Below, piece by piece: positions 60,701-64,000 of a DNA stretch of 64,000 nucleotides; within the stretch, counting starts at the first letter, position 1, and each line of letters begins with the position of its first letter. The position numbers and the translations under genes are program-made. Source of the stretch: JACRCG01 sp964524835 (GTDB taxonomy: Bacteria; Desulfobacterota; Desulfuromonadia; Geobacterales; Pseudopelobacteraceae); contig CAZGEG010000001.1 in assembly GCA_964524835.1 (NCBI GenBank), forward strand, positions 62,001 to 126,000. The letters run 5' to 3'. The notes beneath the pieces are model-generated. The model was not told where the DNA came from. It ran no database searches and saw only the letters and a list, made by a program, of their open reading frames with translations.

Positions 60701-63700
60701 TTGGCGGGGAGTTCGAAAGTCCCGGTGTAGGGAGTCACGACGCCTGTTCCCTGGACCCGTACGGTAAGTCCGGATGCGGCAATGCTTGACAGGTTCTTGA
60801 CTTCGCCGCTTATGGTTACGGTTTCGCCTGGGCGGTAGATCTTTTTATCCGTGGCGAGGGATATTTGAATGTTGCCCTGCTCCACGTAAAAGGGATATTC
60901 GGCAGTCGCAATGGTTTGGCCGGTGTTGGATGTCAGTGTTCCTTCAAGGTAGAACTTGCCGGTCATGCCGAGGGTGCCGATGGCTTTGTTTACATCGTTT
61001 ACTGCGCCTTGTGCCAGAGAGGCCGGCATGTCGGCTTGCCAGAGGATTTCGCCTGGGTTGCTCTCAAAGGTTACGGAGACGTCGTGGAGTAACGGCGTGA
61101 CGTTGGCATCGATGGTGGCAAGAGTGGACTCGATTTCAATCCACCGAGCAGCCGGGCTGGATACTGGAGAACCGCTGGAGGTCAGATAATCGCTCCAGGT
61201 GGCGGTGGCAAGGCCGGCTTCGGTTTCAGCCGTGCGGGTGCGGAATTTGATAGAGGTTCCGGCAGGTTGGGTGGTAGAGTGGAGGAGTTTGCCCCATTTG
61301 TTGTTCTGCGAGCCTGAGTCATATTTAAGGTTGAGTCCCCCTGATGCTGAGTAGATATGTGTAGTGACAGTGAAGTTATTGTAAATTACTTCTAATTTAT
61401 TTGATCCGGGCTCGGTCCAAGCATTTAATGATATAGTCACTGGCAAATTGGGTAAACCTATGTTGCTCACCACCTTGGTCCAACCTGTACCATTCCAATA
61501 ATATGAGTTATATGTATTGCCTATGCGACTTATCCTGAATTTTCCCTGTGGTGAAGCATTCCCGCCAATAATTGTCTTTCCGTTAACGTCCCACGACGCA
61601 TACTTCGAAGCAAACCAAGGTGACCGCCAAAATAAAATACTTACGCTGCCTCCGCCACCTTGCGAAATAGCTTCTAATGAATTTGATTGATTATCAGTAG
61701 GTAGCCATGGGCTTGTTACAGTATAATCAACCGTTGCATCAAAATTTCCTTTGACGGTTGCACTGTTCCTCACAAACTGCCCTGTCCAAATAGGATTATA
61801 TTCTGGAACAAATAACCTCAAGGAGCTGCTATTCTCTACCACAGGCAACACTCTTGGAGAACCAGTGTTATACCACCTATCAGAATTAAATAAGCTATCA
61901 TCAAAATTATCATTCAGCGGCAGCAGCCGTACCGAATCCACAGTCTGGTTTTCGGTTTTGATCCGGCCGGAGTTGACTTTGAAGTTGTCAAACTTAACAT
62001 GCAACTGCTCCGTACCCAGATAGGAAGTTGCATAAAGTTGGATTCTTACAGGCGTAGTTGCAACCGTCCAAGTATAATGATTAATCCACTGCGCCCCGTT
62101 CCAGTACCAGGCTTTTGCAACATTTCCTGTTCTTGTCAACCTAAGCTTACCTTTAGTATCGGAACTAAACGTGGTCTGATTGACCTCCGGCAATACTTTA
62201 TAAGTATAAGATTGATAGTTATTTCCCTGCCTGCCCACTCTGAAATAGCTACCGTCATCAAAATAAGCGATAAATAATGCATGCGAATTTATATTCGTAA
62301 AAGGATTAATCTCAAAATCAACCTGGGTATCAAAATCACCGTCAAGTTGGAAGTTGGAAATTACACCTGAAGAGCTGTTTATTACGCCCGATGTATCCAA
62401 TTGAAGTTGTTCTCCGGTATTGCTGGGGAGCACAGCGCCATTATTTGAATAACTTTTCCATCGCTCTCCATTAACAGTCATCCCACTAAAATCATCATCC
62501 GGAATAATCCAGTCATTCACCCCGTAGGTATCCACCCCACTGCGCACGCCGGTCTGGAACTCAGCCTGGGTCGTCCAGGTCTTGGTTTTCTGCGCGCCAA
62601 GTCCGGTCGTAACCTGCAAATGCAGATTGCCGCCGGTCAGCGGAGTACCGCTGCTGGTCATGGAGCTAAGGCCTGTGATGCTCTCGGTCTGGAGATAATT
62701 CTGCTTGTCTGTCTGTACCTGAAGCGACCCTTTCACTCCGCTTATGGTGATTGAATTCGGAGCTATCCCCTCTTTTCCGGTATTGATGTCTTTGTAGTTG
62801 ATTACCAGATTGTAGCTGCCATCCACGGCCCCGGAAGGGATAGCAAGGCTGAGAGATAGCGAGGAACCGGCGAGAACGATCCCGGTATTGGTATTCTCGG
62901 CAATCAGCGCGGCTTTCGCGTCAAACAGGCTCAAGCGGTACTGAACCGCTGTATCCACGCCGCCACTGTTGGCAATAACCGGATGGATGGTTTCACCAGC
63001 GGTGAAAGTGGTTTGGAGGGGCGACAGGGAGAGAGACGATTCCATGATTGCCAGTTGCGCCGCCTGTGCGGTTGTCGATCCCGACGGCAGGGTGACGGTT
63101 ATGCGGGTGCCATGCTGTCCGGCTGTCATGGATTCCGGAATGGTGAACTGGTAGAGCAGCGCGCTGCTGTTGCCCATGGTCAAAGCCGTCAGGGCCTTTG
63201 TCTCGCTGTACGTTGCGTCCGGCACGGCTGCCATTACTGAAGCGCTCCCAAGATTGAAGCGACCCGTGTTGCGTAACGTGACGGTCAGATTCGCCGCCCC
63301 CCTGATCCGGTGCGAGGCGTCATCGTAGAGAGCAGATACTGACGCTGTATTCGGCAGTGTAATGTCCGTTGCCTGCCCAGGTATCGTTTCGTCGCTCTGC
63401 AGATAGGTCAGCGTGTAGGTGCCGAACTTGAGTGGTGGAATTGAGAGCGATATGGAGATGGTTTTGTTCTCTCCCAAAGCAAGGCTGAAGTTCTGCGTTG
63501 CGCTGGAGACGACCAGCCCGTCAGGGTCCTTCAGGGCCACGGCAAAGGTTCCGGCTGATACCGGAAGAGTTCCGCTGTTGACGAGGTTGAACACCAGAGC
63601 GTTGTCCCCGGCGGTAAAGGCTGCGGGAAGCACGGGCGTTACCGCAATCTGGCTGACGGTGACGTCAAAGTATTTATACGAATTACCGAGCAGCGCACCA

Positions 63701-64000
63701 GCGGCGTCAAACACCTCGGTCAAGACAATATAACGCCCACTCTTGGCGGTGGTCGGCAAAAGAAAGCTCTGGGGCTGATCGGTTGCACCATCGGCATCAA
63801 TGGTCACATTCGCGCTTGTCTCAAAGGCATTCGCGCCGGACGGATCGGTTATCAACACATGCAGTGCCGCACCGATTGCCTCTGCTTGCCTGTTGCGGAG
63901 ATTGACGGCGATGTCAACAGAGTCGCCAACCCCATACACCGCTTTGTCAGTCTTGACGGTAAGGTCGAATGTGCCGGACAGCATCATTGACAAGGCAGGA
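57706..64000 (-). CDS. Giant repeat-rich surface protein (N-terminus beyond window)
   Basis: At least 2,097 residues are present; the frame is open to the window edge, so the start and any signal peptide are not seen. From N to C: many about 100-residue Ig-like/CARDB-type units (KTDKAVYGVGDSVDIAVNLRN, VTLRNTGRFNLGSASV). Two related jelly-roll domains follow (about 61.4-62.5 kb), each with a DDxFxG/DDSLFNSDRW start and a WYWNGAQWINHYTW-like motif. More Ig-like units come next, then five tandem fibronectin III-like repeats with NDPPTAPxxxxPxxG and NASDPDSxxLTYEFE. A C-terminal domain (IEFEPETLNKKSEGKWVKVEI to the end) closes the protein. It is probably secreted and adhesive; the ligand is unknown. 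Confidence 0.85.
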   Translation of the reverse strand, partial: PALSMMLSGTFDLTVKTDKAVYGVGDSVDIAVNLRNRQAEAIGAALHVLITDPSGANAFETSANVTIDADGATDQPQSFLLPTTAKSGRYIVLTEVFDAAGALLGNSYKYFDVTVSQIAVTPVLPAAFTAGDNALVFNLVNSGTLPVSAGTFAVALKDPDGLVVSSATQNFSLALGENKTISISLSIPPLKFGTYTLTYLQSDETIPGQATDITLPNTASVSALYDDASHRIRGAANLTVTLRNTGRFNLGSASVMAAVPDATYSETKALTALTMGNSSALLYQFTIPESMTAGQHGTRITVTLPSGSTTAQAAQLAIMESSLSLSPLQTTFTAGETIHPVIANSGGVDTAVQYRLSLFDAKAALIAENTNTGIVLAGSSLSLSLAIPSGAVDGSYNLVINYKDINTGKEGIAPNSITISGVKGSLQVQTDKQNYLQTESITGLSSMTSSGTPLTGGNLHLQVTTGLGAQKTKTWTTQAEFQTGVRSGVDTYGVNDWIIPDDDFSGMTVNGERWKSYSNNGAVLPSNTGEQLQLDTSGVINSSSGVISNFQLDGDFDTQVDFEINPFTNINSHALFIAYFDDGSYFRVGRQGNNYQSYTYKVLPEVNQTTFSSDTKGKLRLTRTGNVAKAWYWNGAQWINHYTWTVATTPVRIQLYATSYLGTEQLHVKFDNFKVNSGRIKTENQTVDSVRLLPLNDNFDDSLFNSDRWYNTGSPRVLPVVENSSSLRLFVPEYNPIWTGQFVRNSATVKGNFDATVDYTVTSPWLPTDNQSNSLEAISQGGGGSVSILFWRSPWFASKYASWDVNGKTIIGGNASPQGKFRISRIGNTYNSYYWNGTGWTKVVSNIGLPNLPVTISLNAWTEPGSNKLEVIYNNFTVTTHIYSASGGLNLKYDSGSQNNKWGKLLHSTTQPAGTSIKFRTRTAETEAGLATATWSDYLTSSGSPVSSPAARWIEIESTLATIDANVTPLLHDVSVTFESNPGEILWQADMPASLAQGAVNDVNKAIGTLGMTGKFYLEGTLTSNTGQTIATAEYPFYVEQGNIQISLATDKKIYRPGETVTISGEVKNLSSIAASGLTVRVQGTGVVTPYTGTFELPANSSHPFSLTTTAGGDGIYQLTGSVSQNSTPLADIADKYEVASPALTATLTAPDTVANAPFTITISLTNRGRLRATTNVHVVDDNGTVIGDQIVTLPAGESRILQYTRQISGATTYSAVMSGDLIQTLTKKVAYSVLATDSSVSAKIVTDKASYNPNEQVTLTTTLSSASARENLSTLITVTNSQGQAVYSATVAIPSLIQGQIVTNRNYWNSGTSPAGSYLVTLQVLDPVGSVIAKTTCNLAINSTTNPAALLNGKISLDKQSILTGEPVTVSYSVTNTGNVDLANIPLSIRTVNMTEQMVYNTITDQATLAMGATATKNGLIDTRTYSAKDYLVVLRATIGGVEETLAGTYFRVEGAPSAPALIGPVNSSDVDTLTPVLTVSNSADPNDDKLSYEFELYSDSGLTNLVTSGTIPETTAATSWTVAAPLTENHSYSWRTRAYDGRLYGPWMTPATFRVNTVNDPPTAPTVSSPAEGTSVASLIPALTVGNASDPDSTNFTYNFDVALDPDFTQIVASTTGVAGGQGTTSWTVPANLQENGWYYWRSQADDWLMEGPWSATARFLVNTANDAPTAPMVITPVNGITVTALTTDVAVTNSSDPDSASLLYYFEVDTVPTFDSTGIIRSGGVTEGQGTTLWHLSGLADNTRYYLRAKTSDGSADSPWSAVSGFFANTVNDPPTTPALANPSNGAGVSLFMPTLSVHNATDLDKDILTYEFEIYTDAALTNLVSQSGPVAETASVTGWTVPVTLAENQTYFWRARAGDGSLYSGWTPTSSFMVNSANDAPGVPQLSAPAEGTTLSTLTPVLEVVNAFDPDSARLTYDYEVYSNNLLTASVSGVPGGISGKTAITLGSALADNTAYSWRARAFDGDSYGQWMDMATFKTHVAVTNIKAEIEFEPETLNKKSEGKWVKVEIELPRGYKAADIDIASIRLEGTVQAEASPISINHGGEADELTVKFRRDSVIAVLPEGEHVPVHVTGKVGASLFEGVDIIRVIKR

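Noticed and set aside
1..64000. CRISPR arrays, insertion sequences, rRNA genes
   Set aside because: I found no regularly spaced repeat array, no transposase and no rRNA sequence in the window.

Overview
The window reads as chromosome from a Geobacter-like member of the Desulfuromonadales. The evidence is a short geopilin (PilA) followed by a geopilin domain 2 protein, a PpcA-like triheme cytochrome c7, several sigma-54 type promoters, many c-di-GMP and chemotaxis proteins, and housekeeping genes of deltaproteobacterial character. Most genes lie on the minus strand. The species cannot be named from sequence alone.

Layout. 1-2.3 kb: the truncated end of a TPR protein, an ABC-2 permease and the remains of a vapC toxin gene. 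2.3-7.7 kb: pilA, its partner pilin, a PilR-like sigma-54 activator and a three-gene MacAB/LolCDE-like exporter. 7.9-11.2 kb (+): enolase, glucose-6-phosphate isomerase and a sigma-54-driven cytochrome c7. 11.2-23.5 kb (-): HrpB helicase, an amino acid ABC importer whose permease carries a TPR domain, LarE, a GapN-like dehydrogenase, an exonuclease, a TraB/GumN-like membrane protein, an IMPase and small membrane or lipoproteins. 23.9-31 kb (-): tRNA-Leu(UAA) and the tight run pheA-tyrA-aroA-cmk-ispH-rpsA-ihfB. 31-39 kb: signalling and nucleotide hydrolases (two HD proteins, Dgt, HDOD, HD-GYP), a PP-loop tRNA thiolation enzyme and a sigma-54-preceded 55-aa ORF. 39.3-43.8 kb: DAHP synthase with an aromatic-rich leader peptide, CheV, trpE-trpG. 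43.9-49.5 kb: a Cys-rich PxxKW protein, Nudix, GGDEF-EAL, MqnA, TolC. 49.5-57.5 kb (-): aroC-aroK-aroB-TPR-Roadblock-aroQ-pepQ-accB-accC-gcvH. 57.7-64 kb: the 3' part of a giant repeat-rich surface protein.

Functionally the window holds every step of the shikimate pathway except aroE, plus the chorismate branches to Phe, Tyr, Trp and (through MqnA) menaquinone. The pilin, the cytochrome c7 and menaquinone synthesis are elements of anaerobic, probably extracellular, respiration.

The most interesting unexplained element is the leader of the DAHP synthase gene. It encodes a 28-residue peptide with 11 Phe/Tyr/Trp residues followed by mutually exclusive hairpins, a probable aromatic amino acid attenuator. 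Also notable are the perfect sigma-54 promoter of the c7 cytochrome, a terminator-like hairpin that contains the aroC ribosome-binding site, the TPR-permease fusion, and a GapN-like enzyme lacking the canonical general-base Glu.
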